A stretch of DNA of 60,716 nucleotides from Rhizobium subbaraonis (GTDB lineage Bacteria > Pseudomonadota > Alphaproteobacteria > Rhizobiales > Rhizobiaceae): the NCBI RefSeq assembly GCF_900220975.1, contig NZ_OBQD01000025.1:1-60716 (forward strand), in the 5' to 3' direction. The first letter of the stretch is position 1. Every line of letters begins with the position of its first letter. This document shows, one piece after another, positions 14,608 to 23,951 of the stretch. The notes beneath the pieces are model-generated. The model did not search any database. It was not told the origin of the DNA and saw only the letters and a list, made by a program, of their open reading frames with translations. The translations under genes were made by a program, and so were the position numbers.

Positions 14608-17600
14608 ATGAACGTTTTATCCGCAACCGCGGCCGCCGAGATCGCTGCATCGCTTCCGCCCGTCGTCGCTTCCGGCACGGCATCGGCGATCGTCGCGGCC
14701 GCGCAGCTTCTTCTGCCTCACCTCGAACGCGGTCAGCCTATCAACGCCGCCGTGCTGCGCGGCGCGATGGAATCCGCATTCGGAGCTTCCGACACCGCCG
14801 GCGCTTGGGATTGGAAAACGGCCTACGAGGCATGCGAGGTCGCGACCGTCCTCATGCTGCGCAAATACGGAAAGCCGCTTTTCCGCAAAGCCGGCTCTCC
14901 GCAAGCGATCCTGTCGCAACTCTCCAAGATCGCCGGCCTAGTGCCGACGCACACGCGCCGTTCCGACGAGGCGCAGAGCTTCCAGCAGTTCTCGACGCCG
15001 ATCCCGCTCGGCCTGGCGACGTCGGTCGCCGCGGCGATCACGCCCGCCGACCGCGTGCTGGAGCCCTCGGCCGGAACCGGGCTTCTCGCAATCCTGGCCG
15101 AGATCGCCGGGGGCTTGCTCCTGCTCAACGAGCTTGCCGACACCCGCGCCGATCTTCTCTCCCTCCTCTTTCCGGCCCTTCCCGTTACGCGCTTCGACGC
15201 TGCCCAGATCGACGATCACCTTGATCCGGCTCTCCTCCCGACCGTCGTTCTCATGAACCCGCCGTTCTCGGTGTTGGCGAATGTCGAGGGACGCATCGCT
15301 GACGCCGCCTTCCGGCATGTCGCCTCGGCGCTGTCGCGCCTCGCGCCCGGCGGCAGGCTCGTGGCGATCACCGGTGCGAACTTCGCGCCCGACGCGCCGG
15401 CATGGTCTTCGGCTTATGCCCGTCTGCAGGAACGCGGCCGCGTCGTCTTTTCCGCCGCTATCGACGGCTCGGTCTACGCCAAGCATGGCACGACCATCCC
15501 GACGCGGCTGACCGTCATTGACAAGCTTCCGGCCGACGATCCGTCCGGTTTTCCGGCCGCACCGGGGGTCGCGCCTGATGTCGCCACGCTTCTTGGATGG
15601 CTGGCCGACCATCTCCCGGCGCGCCTGCCGGTCGATCCGGCGATCGCTGTGCCGGTCGCCGCGCCTGTCGCGGCCCGGACCGTGCGCGCCTATGTCAACC
15701 GGGCGGCCAGGGCGGCACCTGCTGTGACGCATTCTCAGCCGGAGTCCGTTCCGCTCGCCTATGAGACCGTCGACTGGAAGCCCGCCGAGGCCGGACGCCT
15801 CTCCGACGCGATCTATGAGGAATACGGCCTACAGACCATCCGGATTTCCGGCGCCACGGCGCATCCAACCCAGCTCGTCCAGTCGGCGTCGATGGCGAGC
15901 GTCGCCCCGCCGAAGCCGAGCTATCGCCCGACCCTGCCGGCGAACGTGCTCGGTCTGCTGTCGGACGCGCAGCTCGAAACCGTCATCTATGCCGGCGAGG
16001 CGCATGCCGACTTCCTCGCCGGCGCATGGACGGTCGACATCACCTTCGACAAGCTGTCCGCCGCCGCCGAGGACGCAAAAGGCGCTGTCCGTCTCCGCCA
16101 GGGCTTCATGATCGGGGACGGCACCGGCGTCGGCAAGGGACGCGAGTCGGCCGCGATCATCCTCGACAACTGGCTCCAGGGCCGGCGCAAGGCGGTCTGG
16201 ATCTCCAAATCCGACAAGCTGATCGAGGACGCGCAGCGCGATTGGAGTGCGCTCGGCATGGAGCGCCTTCTGGTCACGCCGCTGTCGCGTTTCCCGCAGG
16301 GCAAGCAGATCGCGCTGAACGAAGGCGTCCTATTTTTAACCTACGCCACGCTGCGCTCCGACGACCGCGGAGAGAAGGTTTCGCGGGTCAAACAAATCGT
16401 TGAATGGTTGGGCTCCGACTTCGATGGAGTGGTGATTTTCGACGAGGCGCACCAGATGCAGAACGCCGCGGGCGGTAAGGGAGAACGCGGTGATGTCGCC
16501 GCCTCGCAGCAAGGCCGCGCCGGCCTGCGCCTCCAGAATGCGCTTCCGAACGCCCGTATCGTTTATGTCTCCGCCACCGGCGCGACCACCGTCCACAATC
16601 TCGCCTATGCGCAGCGGCTCGGGCTATGGGGCGGCGAGGATTTCCCCTTCGCCACGCGCGCCGAGTTCGTCGAGGCGATCGAGGCCGGCGGCGTCGCGGC
16701 GATGGAGGTGCTCGCCCGCGATCTGCGCGCCCTCGGCCTCTACACCGCCCGCTCGCTTTCCTTCGCCGGCGTCGAATACGAGCTCGTCGAGCATGAGCTC
16801 ACGGCCGAGCAGATCCGCATCTACGACGCCTATGCCGCGGCCTTCGCCGTCATCCATAACAATCTCGATGCGGCGATGCAGGCGGCCAACATCACTGGCG
16901 GCGGCGAAGGCGGGTCGGGCACGCTGAACAAGCAGGCCAAGTCCGCCGCCCGCTCCGCCTTCGAAAGCGCCAAGCAGCGCTTCTTTGGCCATCTGTTGAC
17001 TTCAATGAAGACGCCGACCCTGCTGCGCTCGATAGCCGCCGATCTGGAGGCGGGACATTCGGCCGTCATCCAGATCGTCTCGACCGGCGAGGCGCTGATG
17101 GAACGGCGGTTGGCAGAGCTGCCGACCGAGGAGTGGAACGACGTCCGCGTCGACATCACTCCGCGCGAGTACGTTCTCGATTATCTCGCCCATTCCTTCC
17201 CCGTCCAGCTCTACGAGCCGTTCACGGATTCGGAGGGCAATCTGTCATCGCGCCCCGTCTATCGCGACGGCCAGCCGGTCGAAAGCCGCGAGGCCGTCGC
17301 CCGCCGCGACGCCCTGATCGCCAAGCTCGCCAGCCTGCCGCCGGTTCCCGGCGCGCTCGACCAGCTCGTCCAGTATTTCGGCACGGACCTGGTTGCCGAG
17401 GTGACGGGCCGGTCGCGACGGATCGTGCGCAAGGGCGGCGGCAGCGTCGCCGTCGACCGGCTTGTCGTCGAGACGCGCGCCGGAGCCGCCAATCTCGCCG
17501 AGACCCAATCCTTCATGGACGACGCCAAGCGCGTGCTCGTCTTCTCCGACGCCGGCGGCACCGGGCGCAGCTACCATGCGGAGAAGTCGGCGAAGAACAC

Positions 17601-18966
17601 GCGGCTGCGCATCCACTATCTGCTCGAGGCAGGCTGGAAGGCGGACGCCGCCATTCAGGGCCTCGGCCGCACGCACCGAACCAACCAGGCGCAGCCGCCG
17701 CTGTTCCGGCCGATCTCGACCAATGTCAAGGCGGAGAAGCGCTTCCTTTCGACCATCGCCCGCCGCCTCGACACGCTGGGCGCGATCACGCGCGGCCAGC
17801 GCCAGACGGGCGGCCAGGGGCTGTTCCGCCCCGAGGACAATCTGGAAAGCCATTACGCCCGCGATGCGCTGCGCCAGCTCTACCTTCTGCTGGTGCGCGG
17901 CAAGGTCGAGGGTTGCTCGCTCGACCGCTTCGAGCGGGCCACCGGCCTAACGCTGATGGATTCGACGGGCATCAAGGACGAGCTGCCGCCGATCACGACG
18001 TTTCTCAATCGCATGCTCGCTCTCACGATCGAACTTCAGGGCATCCTCTTCACCGCCTTCGAGCAGCTCCTGACCGCCCGTATCGAGGGTGCGATCGCGT
18101 CTGGAACCTATGACGCCGGGCTGGAGACGCTGCGCGCCGAGAGTTTCGTCGTCGTCGATCGCCAGACGATCTACACGCATCCGCGCACCGGCGCGGAGAC
18201 CAGCCTGCTCACGATCAACGAGCGCAGGCGCAACCGGCCGGTGACGCTCGACGCAGCTCTCGCCGAACTCGGCGATCCGCGCGCAAAACTACTCATCAAC
18301 GAGCGCTCCGGCCGAGCCGCCGTCCAGATCCCCGCGAGCAGCGTCATGCTTGATGATGGCGAGGTCGAACGGCGCGTCCGCCTGATCCGCCCGACCGAGG
18401 CCCACAATATCCCGGTGCGCTTCATGGGCGAGACCCACTGGGTCGAAACCGACCGGAACACCTTCGCCTCAGCCTGGAGCGCCGAGATCGCCGAGGTGCC
18501 GGAGTTCACCGACGCGACGCTTCACATGGTCACCGGACTGCTTTTGCCGATCTGGAAACGGCTGCCGAACGATTCGACGCGCGTCTACCGGCTCCAGACA
18601 GACGAAGGCGAGCGCATCATCGGTCGCAGGGTCTCGCCGGCATGGGCGGCGACCGCCACCACGACCGGCTCGGCCACGATCACGTCGGACGACGCCTTCA
18701 CGGCGCTGATGGACGGCCGGACGATCCTCGACCTCGCCGAGGGCCTTCAGCTTCGCCGCGTCCGCGTCATGGGCGCAAACCGCATCGAGCTGTTGGGCTT
18801 CGACGACACGATGCGCGAGCGCCTGACGGCCTACGGCCTGTTCCACGAGATCATTTCGTGGAAGCTGCGCATGTTCGTGCCGACCCACACGAATGGCCCG
18901 GTCGTGCTTGCCAAAGTGCTCGACCGCTTTCCGGTCGAACGCATCGGCGAACGGGAGGCCGCCTGA
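14608..18966 (+). CDS. Methylase-like plus strawberry notch-type DEAD/SNF2 helicase
   Basis: The protein has 1452 aa. The N-terminal part (about 100-260) is an adenine-methylase-like fold with motif I VLEPSAGTGLL (about 150) and motif IV MNPPFSV (about 216). The middle is the strawberry notch AAA helicase domain with Walker A GDGTGVGKGRE (about 503-513) and DEAH box IFDEAHQM (about 609-616). It is followed by the C-terminal helicase domain (SDAGGTGRSYHAE, about 978; GLGRTHRTNQAQPP, about 1020, the arginine-finger region). Giants of this kind are carried by alphaproteobacterial conjugative elements. They are thought to act on incoming DNA, for example in antirestriction or replication, but no function is demonstrated. 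The ATG at 14608 was chosen for the CGAGG site. It is coupled to the toprim gene (TGATG). Confidence 0.88.
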   Translation: MNVLSATAAAEIAASLPPVVASGTASAIVAAAQLLLPHLERGQPINAAVLRGAMESAFGASDTAGAWDWKTAYEACEVATVLMLRKYGKPLFRKAGSPQAILSQLSKIAGLVPTHTRRSDEAQSFQQFSTPIPLGLATSVAAAITPADRVLEPSAGTGLLAILAEIAGGLLLLNELADTRADLLSLLFPALPVTRFDAAQIDDHLDPALLPTVVLMNPPFSVLANVEGRIADAAFRHVASALSRLAPGGRLVAITGANFAPDAPAWSSAYARLQERGRVVFSAAIDGSVYAKHGTTIPTRLTVIDKLPADDPSGFPAAPGVAPDVATLLGWLADHLPARLPVDPAIAVPVAAPVAARTVRAYVNRAARAAPAVTHSQPESVPLAYETVDWKPAEAGRLSDAIYEEYGLQTIRISGATAHPTQLVQSASMASVAPPKPSYRPTLPANVLGLLSDAQLETVIYAGEAHADFLAGAWTVDITFDKLSAAAEDAKGAVRLRQGFMIGDGTGVGKGRESAAIILDNWLQGRRKAVWISKSDKLIEDAQRDWSALGMERLLVTPLSRFPQGKQIALNEGVLFLTYATLRSDDRGEKVSRVKQIVEWLGSDFDGVVIFDEAHQMQNAAGGKGERGDVAASQQGRAGLRLQNALPNARIVYVSATGATTVHNLAYAQRLGLWGGEDFPFATRAEFVEAIEAGGVAAMEVLARDLRALGLYTARSLSFAGVEYELVEHELTAEQIRIYDAYAAAFAVIHNNLDAAMQAANITGGGEGGSGTLNKQAKSAARSAFESAKQRFFGHLLTSMKTPTLLRSIAADLEAGHSAVIQIVSTGEALMERRLAELPTEEWNDVRVDITPREYVLDYLAHSFPVQLYEPFTDSEGNLSSRPVYRDGQPVESREAVARRDALIAKLASLPPVPGALDQLVQYFGTDLVAEVTGRSRRIVRKGGGSVAVDRLVVETRAGAANLAETQSFMDDAKRVLVFSDAGGTGRSYHAEKSAKNTRLRIHYLLEAGWKADAAIQGLGRTHRTNQAQPPLFRPISTNVKAEKRFLSTIARRLDTLGAITRGQRQTGGQGLFRPEDNLESHYARDALRQLYLLLVRGKVEGCSLDRFERATGLTLMDSTGIKDELPPITTFLNRMLALTIELQGILFTAFEQLLTARIEGAIASGTYDAGLETLRAESFVVVDRQTIYTHPRTGAETSLLTINERRRNRPVTLDAALAELGDPRAKLLINERSGRAAVQIPASSVMLDDGEVERRVRLIRPTEAHNIPVRFMGETHWVETDRNTFASAWSAEIAEVPEFTDATLHMVTGLLLPIWKRLPNDSTRVYRLQTDEGERIIGRRVSPAWAATATTTGSATITSDDAFTALMDGRTILDLAEGLQLRRVRVMGANRIELLGFDDTMRERLTAYGLFHEIISWKLRMFVPTHTNGPVVLAKVLDRFPVERIGEREAA

Positions 18967-20012
18967 TGTCCCGTCACGACGCCTCCGAACTGGCAATCCG
19001 CCTCGGCCATCACGCCGAAGCGGTTTGCCGCCAATACCTGTCATCCGGCCGGCGCGCCGGACGGTACTGGCAGGTCGGCGACGCCCGCAACAGCCCCGGA
19101 CGCTCAATGTTCGTGCGCCTGACCGGGCCTGAAACCGGCAAGGGCGCAGCCGGCAAATGGACCGACGCATCGACGGGGGAACACGGCGATCTCCTCGATG
19201 TCATCCGTGAGGCGCTCGGCCTCATCGACTTCAAGGACGTGGCAGAGGAAGCGCGCCGGTTCCTCTCTCTCCCTCATCCCGAGTCGCAGATGACAAGAAC
19301 GCCGACCGGCAGCATCTCCAGTGCGGCGCCGGCGGGATCACCTGAAGCGTCCCGGCGGCTCTTCGCCATGTCGGAACCAATCAGCGGCACCCTTGCGGAA
19401 ATCTACCTCAACGGGCGGGCGATCACGTCCCTCTCCGGCGCCGCCGCGTTGCGCTACCATGGGCGGTGCTACTACAAACCGGACGCGCATTCGCCCACCG
19501 AGATCTGGCCGGCGATCGTCGCGTCGGTCACCGATCTCGACGGCAGGCAGACCGGCGCGCACCGCACCTGGCTTTCACCGGACGGTTCGGACAAGGCGCC
19601 CGTCGATTCACCGCGGCGGGCGATGGGCGATCTTCTCGGGCACGGTGTCCGCTTCGGCGTCGCCGGTGAGGTGCTGGCGGCCGGCGAAGGCATCGAGACC
19701 GTGCTGTCGCCCCGTCAGGTCTTGCCCCACATGCCGATGATGGCGGCGCTTTCGGCCGCACACCTCGCCGCCATCCTGTTCCCACTGAGCCTGCGCAGGC
19801 TCTATGTCCTCCGAGATCGCGACCCGGCAGGAGACGGCGCGCGAGACAGCCTGGTCGCCAGAGCAACGAGCCTCGGGATCGAGGCGATTTCCCTGTCGCC
19901 GAAGCTTGAGGACTTCAACGATGATCTGCGCTGGCGCGGCGTCGACGCCCTCCGGGCGACCCTGTTGGAGCAGGTTCATCCCGATGACGTCCGTCGTTTC
20001 GTGGAGGGCTGA
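18966..20012 (+). CDS. Toprim-domain protein (DUF7146-like primase/virulence-associated E type)
   Basis: The protein has 348 aa. The N-terminal region (about 1-110) resembles zinc-less primase-associated domains that precede toprim in phage/plasmid proteins (AGRYWQVGDARNSPGRSMFVRL...GKWTDASTGEHGDLLDVI). The toprim fold spans about 225-330, with the acidic GEGIETVLS (glutamate of motif 1) and the DxD motif in VLRDRDPAGDGA. It probably acts on replication primers or DNA ends. It is coupled to the helicase giant by a TGATG junction, so the two likely form one machine. The catalytic residues are present, so it looks intact. Confidence 0.88.
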   Translation: MSRHDASELAIRLGHHAEAVCRQYLSSGRRAGRYWQVGDARNSPGRSMFVRLTGPETGKGAAGKWTDASTGEHGDLLDVIREALGLIDFKDVAEEARRFLSLPHPESQMTRTPTGSISSAAPAGSPEASRRLFAMSEPISGTLAEIYLNGRAITSLSGAAALRYHGRCYYKPDAHSPTEIWPAIVASVTDLDGRQTGAHRTWLSPDGSDKAPVDSPRRAMGDLLGHGVRFGVAGEVLAAGEGIETVLSPRQVLPHMPMMAALSAAHLAAILFPLSLRRLYVLRDRDPAGDGARDSLVARATSLGIEAISLSPKLEDFNDDLRWRGVDALRATLLEQVHPDDVRRFVEG

Positions 20013-20338
20013 GGCGATCGGCAGGGGACGTGGCGCGGTAAAGGCGTCTTCACCTGCCGTCTCCTCTCATCACCGCAAGCGACCTTTGCTGTCCGAGAGC
20101 CCGCAGCCACGGCCTTCTGAGAGGGCGATCGGCCCACAAACGGCCCGGCCGGGCAATGGCGCGGCGCCCGGCTATTTTCCGCCGGCGGCTGCGCCGCCTT
20201 TGCATCGCGAAGCAAAATAGCCGGGCTTGGCCATCGAGGCCCTCGCGAGAGACGAGGGCTGCCAGTCCGGTCCGCCTGTGGGCGTCGACGCCTGCGAAGG
20301 CCGCGATGGTCGCGGTCTCCAGACGAAGGACGCTCACG
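20013..20338. other. Intergenic region with a large inverted repeat
   Basis: There is no gene between the toprim and DUF2493 genes. The stretch contains the 61-bp inverted-repeat structure at 20166-20226 and, after it, several further GC-rich complementary tracts (for example CCTCGCGAGAGACGAGG at 20240-20256) leading to the start at 20339. Confidence 0.6.
20166..20226. repeat. Perfect 13-bp inverted repeat with inner hairpin
   Basis: GCCCGGCTATTTT (20166-20178) is matched exactly by AAAATAGCCGGGC (20214-20226). The 35-nt interior contains GGCGGC-TGC-GCCGCC, itself a perfect hairpin. The T-run at the left arm's end and the A-run at the right arm's start would close a stable stem in either strand, or a bidirectional terminator (AAAATAGCC and GGCTATTTT). 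It could also be a palindromic recognition site or a small mobile repeat. Confidence 0.7.
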
Positions 20339-21277
20339 ATGACGAACGAAGACGAAACCGCAGGCTACGAGCCGATCCACACCTCGTCCCCCACCGATCA
20401 TGTCCTCAACGAACTCCAGCTCTACGGCTGGCGGCCGTATCAGGACGAACCCGATCCGAGGCCGCTTCCGGAGGGCAACGCCGTCGCCGCAGCCGTCGCC
20501 GATATCTTCGACGCCCTGATCGCCACGCTCGGCGACACGCGCCTCGAACCCGATCTCGAAGAACTGCTCTGGGGAGCCGTGAATCTCTTCCACCGCGCCA
20601 CCGCTCGGGTGGAGCGCGAGCTGGACGACAACGAGCTTGCGCAGCGTCGCCTCCAGAAAGAACAGGACGGCAGCGAGGTGAAGTCGGTCGAGCTCGAACG
20701 CCTCACGGCAGAGGGCCAGACCATGATCGAACGGCGCAACAGCATGGAGCTCTTCCGCGATGTCTCCGCCGAGGCCTTCGAGCACCACACCGGCAGCGCC
20801 TGGCGGCCCCGCACCGGCTCGAAGGTCAGCCATCGCAACCTGACAGCCGCGATGATCGACTCCAGAGACTACCTTGCCGCGAAGCGCCGGGCTGAGAAGG
20901 AGGTGCTGCTGCCCGCCGGTCCGAAGGTCGCCGTCTCGGGCGGAACCAACTTCAACGACCACACCCTGATCTGGGCCAAACTCGATCAGGTCCATGCGAA
21001 GCACGCCGACATGGTGCTCATCCACGGTGGCGCGAAGACGGGCGCAGAGCGCATCGCCGCCCGCTGGGCAGAAAACCGCAAGGTGCCGCAGATCGCCTTC
21101 ACGCCGGACTTCGAGAAGTATCCGGCGAAACAGGCTCCCTACAAGCGCAACGACGCTATGCTGGAGGTGCTGCCGGTCGGCGTCCTCGTCTTCGGCGGCG
21201 GCGGCATTCAGGGAAACCTCGCGGACAAGGCCCGCAAGCTCGGCATCCCGACCATGCAATTCGATGGCGGCGCGTAA
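20339..21277 (+). CDS. DUF2493 (SLOG-like) domain protein
   Basis: The protein has 312 aa. The C-terminal half (about 195-312) is the DUF2493/YAcAr-type SLOG nucleotide-binding fold: KVAVSGGTNFNDHTLIWAKLD, then VLIHGGAKTGAERIAARWAENRKV, then GILVFGGGGIQGN-like (VLVFGGGGIQGN). SLOG folds bind nucleotide-derived ligands or signals, and related domains appear in defence and mobile-element contexts. The N-terminal 190 residues are mostly helical, with no catalytic motif seen. The ATG at 20339 is used because the frame upstream is within the inverted-repeat region. It probably works with the helicase/toprim pair, with which it travels. Confidence 0.85.
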   Translation: MTNEDETAGYEPIHTSSPTDHVLNELQLYGWRPYQDEPDPRPLPEGNAVAAAVADIFDALIATLGDTRLEPDLEELLWGAVNLFHRATARVERELDDNELAQRRLQKEQDGSEVKSVELERLTAEGQTMIERRNSMELFRDVSAEAFEHHTGSAWRPRTGSKVSHRNLTAAMIDSRDYLAAKRRAEKEVLLPAGPKVAVSGGTNFNDHTLIWAKLDQVHAKHADMVLIHGGAKTGAERIAARWAENRKVPQIAFTPDFEKYPAKQAPYKRNDAMLEVLPVGVLVFGGGGIQGNLADKARKLGIPTMQFDGGA

Positions 21278-21392
21278 GCGCCGCCTTTGCCGAGGTGCAC
21301 CACTTCGTTCCTGAAGCTGTCGCCTTATTAACGACAGATCTGCTCGCCGACTATTGTGGCTCTTCGCAGCCAAGTGCGGATTGGTCCAGCGT

Positions 21393-22217
21393 TCAGGAAT
21401 TGCCCGACGAAGCCAAGCTGTTAGCGCGATCTATAAGCGCGGAGGCTGTCGGCCACCAGACATCGAGATCGAGCAAATCCATATGCCGCCGGCCCCGTAA
21501 CATTTTCAGGGAAATGCGCTCGCCAGCCAGTGGATATGCGTCCGATAGCGCTGCCTTGAACCGTGTCACACCATCCAAGGGAATATGATTATCAAATTCA
21601 CACGAAATGAAGTTCAGCCATGGCCCCCTCGCATATCGGTCCAGATGCGTTAAAGGATTGAGCTGATCATAGAAGAACTGCGCGTATAGGTCCGCCTCAC
21701 CGGACGCCAGCAGTTTCGCGGCGTCGACAACATCGTGCATTCCCGGCCTTTTCCAATCTGGCGTCGAGCCGACCGCAACGACAAAGGAAATCCGGGAATC
21801 GAGACCGGCAGCGGCGACCGCGATGTCCCCGCCGAGCGAGAGGCCGCTTACAAACACCGGCGCAGTTAGATTGAACTCTGCCAGCCCCCAATCGATCACC
21901 CGAGATACATCCAGTGTCGTTTGTCCGAGAATTGGCCACATATTCCGCCGGAAATTCCCGAACACGCGCGTCGTGAGCTGGTCTCGGCTTTCGCGGCCCC
22001 GTTCGCCTTGCTGCCATGTATCCATTCCGATCGCCGTAAAGCCCTTTTCGGCTAGATGGTCGAGAACCGGCCTTGTATCCTCTTTCTTTTGGCCAAAAGC
22101 AGGCAAATGAAGGAACAAGCCGCGAGCCACTCCCTGGGGCTGACTGCAAACAATCGGAACTCCATCAGGCGATATCATTTGCACGTTCCAAAAAGGGCTT
22201 TCGCTTGTCTTTCGCAA
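21393..22217 (-). CDS. Alpha/beta hydrolase (dienelactone-hydrolase-like)
   Basis: The protein has 274 aa (from TTG; an internal ATG at 22178 would give 261). The nucleophile elbow GLSLGG (about 125-130) lies in a classic fold: VARGLFLHLPAFGQ, IGMDTWQQGERGRESRDQ, catalytic Asp near SCEFDNHIPLDG and His in RGRRHMDLLD. It is likely a cytosolic ester or lactone hydrolase. It sits alone on the minus strand between backbone genes, with base composition lower in GC than its neighbours, so it is a probable acquired cargo gene. No ribosome site is clear and the start is uncertain. Confidence 0.8.
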   Translation of the reverse strand: MRKTSESPFWNVQMISPDGVPIVCSQPQGVARGLFLHLPAFGQKKEDTRPVLDHLAEKGFTAIGMDTWQQGERGRESRDQLTTRVFGNFRRNMWPILGQTTLDVSRVIDWGLAEFNLTAPVFVSGLSLGGDIAVAAAGLDSRISFVVAVGSTPDWKRPGMHDVVDAAKLLASGEADLYAQFFYDQLNPLTHLDRYARGPWLNFISCEFDNHIPLDGVTRFKAALSDAYPLAGERISLKMLRGRRHMDLLDLDVWWPTASALIDRANSLASSGNS

Positions 22218-22396
22218 AGAAACATCAAAGCCCTCATACGTTCAACTGGTTCTGGCAAATGTAAGAACTTGACCATCGACGGTGTCGATGACTTTAATGA
22301 AGAACCCTTGCAGAACCGGCGCAGTAGCACAGTCAGAGACAGAGCCAAATCACCAGTAGCCTGTCTTGATCTTCAACCGTTCATCTGGAGGTTTCG

Positions 22397-22813
22397 ATGT
22401 CGCTGATCCTGCTGGCTATCTCGCTGACGATAACGCTCTGCATCATCGCCTACAACTTTGCCATCTACGCCTTGCCCTTCATGGTCGGCCTCTCGGCCGC
22501 GCAGTACGCCTGGGGGGCCGGCGCCGGGGTCTTCCTGTCCGGTCTTGCCGCCATCGGCGCGGCCTTGTTGTCGATCGCGCTGGTGATCGGGGTTCTCGGC
22601 TTCGCCAGGAATCCGGCCCTGCGCCTGATCGCGCTGGCGATCTTCGCGATCCCGGCCACCATTGCGGGATACGCCCTCGTCCTTGGCCTCACAAAGAACG
22701 CGATTGACTCGACGATAGTGCTCAATCTGCTCGGCGGCGCGGGCGGTCTGTTCATCGGCATAGCCGCGATGGTCAACCTCAACGCCCTCGGCGTCTCGGT
22801 GTTTTCGCGCTGA
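22397..22813 (+). CDS. Four-TM small membrane protein
   Basis: The protein has 138 aa. Four hydrophobic segments (about 2-24, 28-55, 57-78, 83-105, with a possible fifth at 115-133) and few charged residues make it an inner-membrane protein. The family is unknown. TGGAGG lies 6 nt before the ATG. Homologues are common in this element type. A GGCGGC/GCCGCC hairpin follows 39 nt after the stop at 22852-22867. Confidence 0.75.
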   Translation: MSLILLAISLTITLCIIAYNFAIYALPFMVGLSAAQYAWGAGAGVFLSGLAAIGAALLSIALVIGVLGFARNPALRLIALAIFAIPATIAGYALVLGLTKNAIDSTIVLNLLGGAGGLFIGIAAMVNLNALGVSVFSR

Positions 22814-22867
22814 CCCGTCGACCGCGACCATCACTGCCACAAGAAAACCAGGGCGGCTTGCGCCGCC

Positions 22868-23392
22868 GGATGTCCGGCTTTCCCGCTCAGGTCAGGCATG
22901 GAGCGTCGACGCTGCGGCCCCGTGCCGCCGTTTCCCGTCAGCATCACCCGGTCGCTCGGGATCGCCCGACCATCGGCATGAGTCCCGGAGGCCGTGAACG
23001 TCTGTCGCCCCGCCGGTCAATCCCCTTCGCGCCGTGAAAGCGAGCCGCGATCACCTTCATTCCCACCCCCTCGCAATTCTGTCGGATCGCACCTTCCGCC
23101 ATCGAAGCGGGTGCGTCGCCATTCCGTGCCATTCGGCCCGATAGCCTTGTTCGTCCTCGTCCCGGACAGCTTCCGCGAGCGAAGAGGCGGGTGGCCGGAA
23201 ATGGAGGACCGAAGGCGCCGCTCTGAGCGGTGCAAGCTCATCGGGCCTGCCGTTTCGCTGCTGCCGGCAAGGACGATGGTTCGGCTGTGCGTCTCGGTTC
23301 GTATGCGTTCAGAGGCACCAATCCCTCCGACTGACTGATCCCCTAAGTCCGTTCGGTTTCCGGCCGCAACCCACGTGGCTCCGGACCGTGTT
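22868..23392. other. Long intergenic stretch, no confident gene
   Basis: One plus-strand frame (22994-23338) encodes a basic, Pro/Arg-rich 114-aa sequence with no domain. I do not call it because it lacks a clear ribosome site and its codon use resembles non-coding GC-rich sequence. The stretch may act as an mRNA leader or spacer before ssb. Confidence 0.5.
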
Positions 23393-23514
23393 GCCGCGCA
23401 AGCGCGGCTGCCCGCCCCACTCCGGGCCTTATGGGCGAGCTGCCCGCAAGCAGGCAGTTGCAGGCGTCTCCCGCCGTCCTTGGCCGGGTCTCGTCGGAGG
23501 GATGGTCCCTCCGA
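23393..23514 (+). promoter_or_regulatory. Hairpin-rich leader of ssb
   Basis: Three perfect stems precede ssb. They are GCCGCGC-AA-GCGCGGC at 23393-23408, CTGCC/GGCAG around 23439-23457, and TCGGAGGGA-TGG-TCCCTCCGA at 23494-23514. The last lies 19 nt before the ATG at 23534. The stem nearest the start could control access to the mRNA or act as an attenuator. Whether SSB binds its own leader is not testable here. Confidence 0.55.
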
Positions 23515-23533
23515 GAAGCAACGGAGACCTACA

Positions 23534-23935
23534 ATGCAGAACATCGTCATTCTCGCCGGCAACATCGGTCAGGACCCTGAAACCCGCTCCACCCAGGGCG
23601 GCACCCGGATCACCCACTTCACGCTGGCCACCTCGCGCCCCCGCTACTCGGAAGGCAAGGTTGTCCGGGATGAGAAGGGCTACCGGGTTCAGGACACCGA
23701 GTGGCACCGCATCACCGCCTTCAACGGCCTCGGCAAAACGATCCAGGAATATTGCGAGAAGGGTATGAAGGTTCTGGTTCGCGGCCGCATCCACTACACG
23801 AAGTGGAAGGACCAGGAAGGCAACGATCGCTACGGCAGCGAAATCATCGCCGAGACGGTCGACTTCCTGAGCCGGGCGCAGCAGAGCGAAACCGGAGCCG
23901 GCCAGCGCGATCTCGACGACGACATCCCGTTCTGA
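23534..23935 (+). CDS. ssb: Single-stranded DNA-binding protein
   Basis: The protein has 133 aa. The OB-fold (about 1-112) contains NIVILAGNIGQDPETRSTQGG, HFTLATSRP, EWHRITAFNGLGKTIQEYCEKGMKVLVRGRI and IIAETVDFLS. It ends in the acidic DDDIPF tail that recruits partner enzymes, and the linker is short compared with chromosomal SSB. It coats single-stranded transfer DNA during conjugation or rolling-circle steps. The ATG at 23534 is preceded by CGGAGACC. A terminator follows. Confidence 0.93.
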   Translation: MQNIVILAGNIGQDPETRSTQGGTRITHFTLATSRPRYSEGKVVRDEKGYRVQDTEWHRITAFNGLGKTIQEYCEKGMKVLVRGRIHYTKWKDQEGNDRYGSEIIAETVDFLSRAQQSETGAGQRDLDDDIPF

Positions 23936-23951
23936 GCGGGAGGTCGGAAGG

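Noticed and set aside
19976-21373. Minus-strand 465-aa frame opposite the DUF2493 gene
   Set aside because: The DUF2493 gene has motif support. The antisense frame runs through the inverted repeat and into two intergenic gaps.
22994-23338. Plus-strand 114-aa frame before ssb
   Set aside because: Pro/Arg-rich with no domain and no ribosome site. It is more likely a by-product of GC-rich leader sequence.
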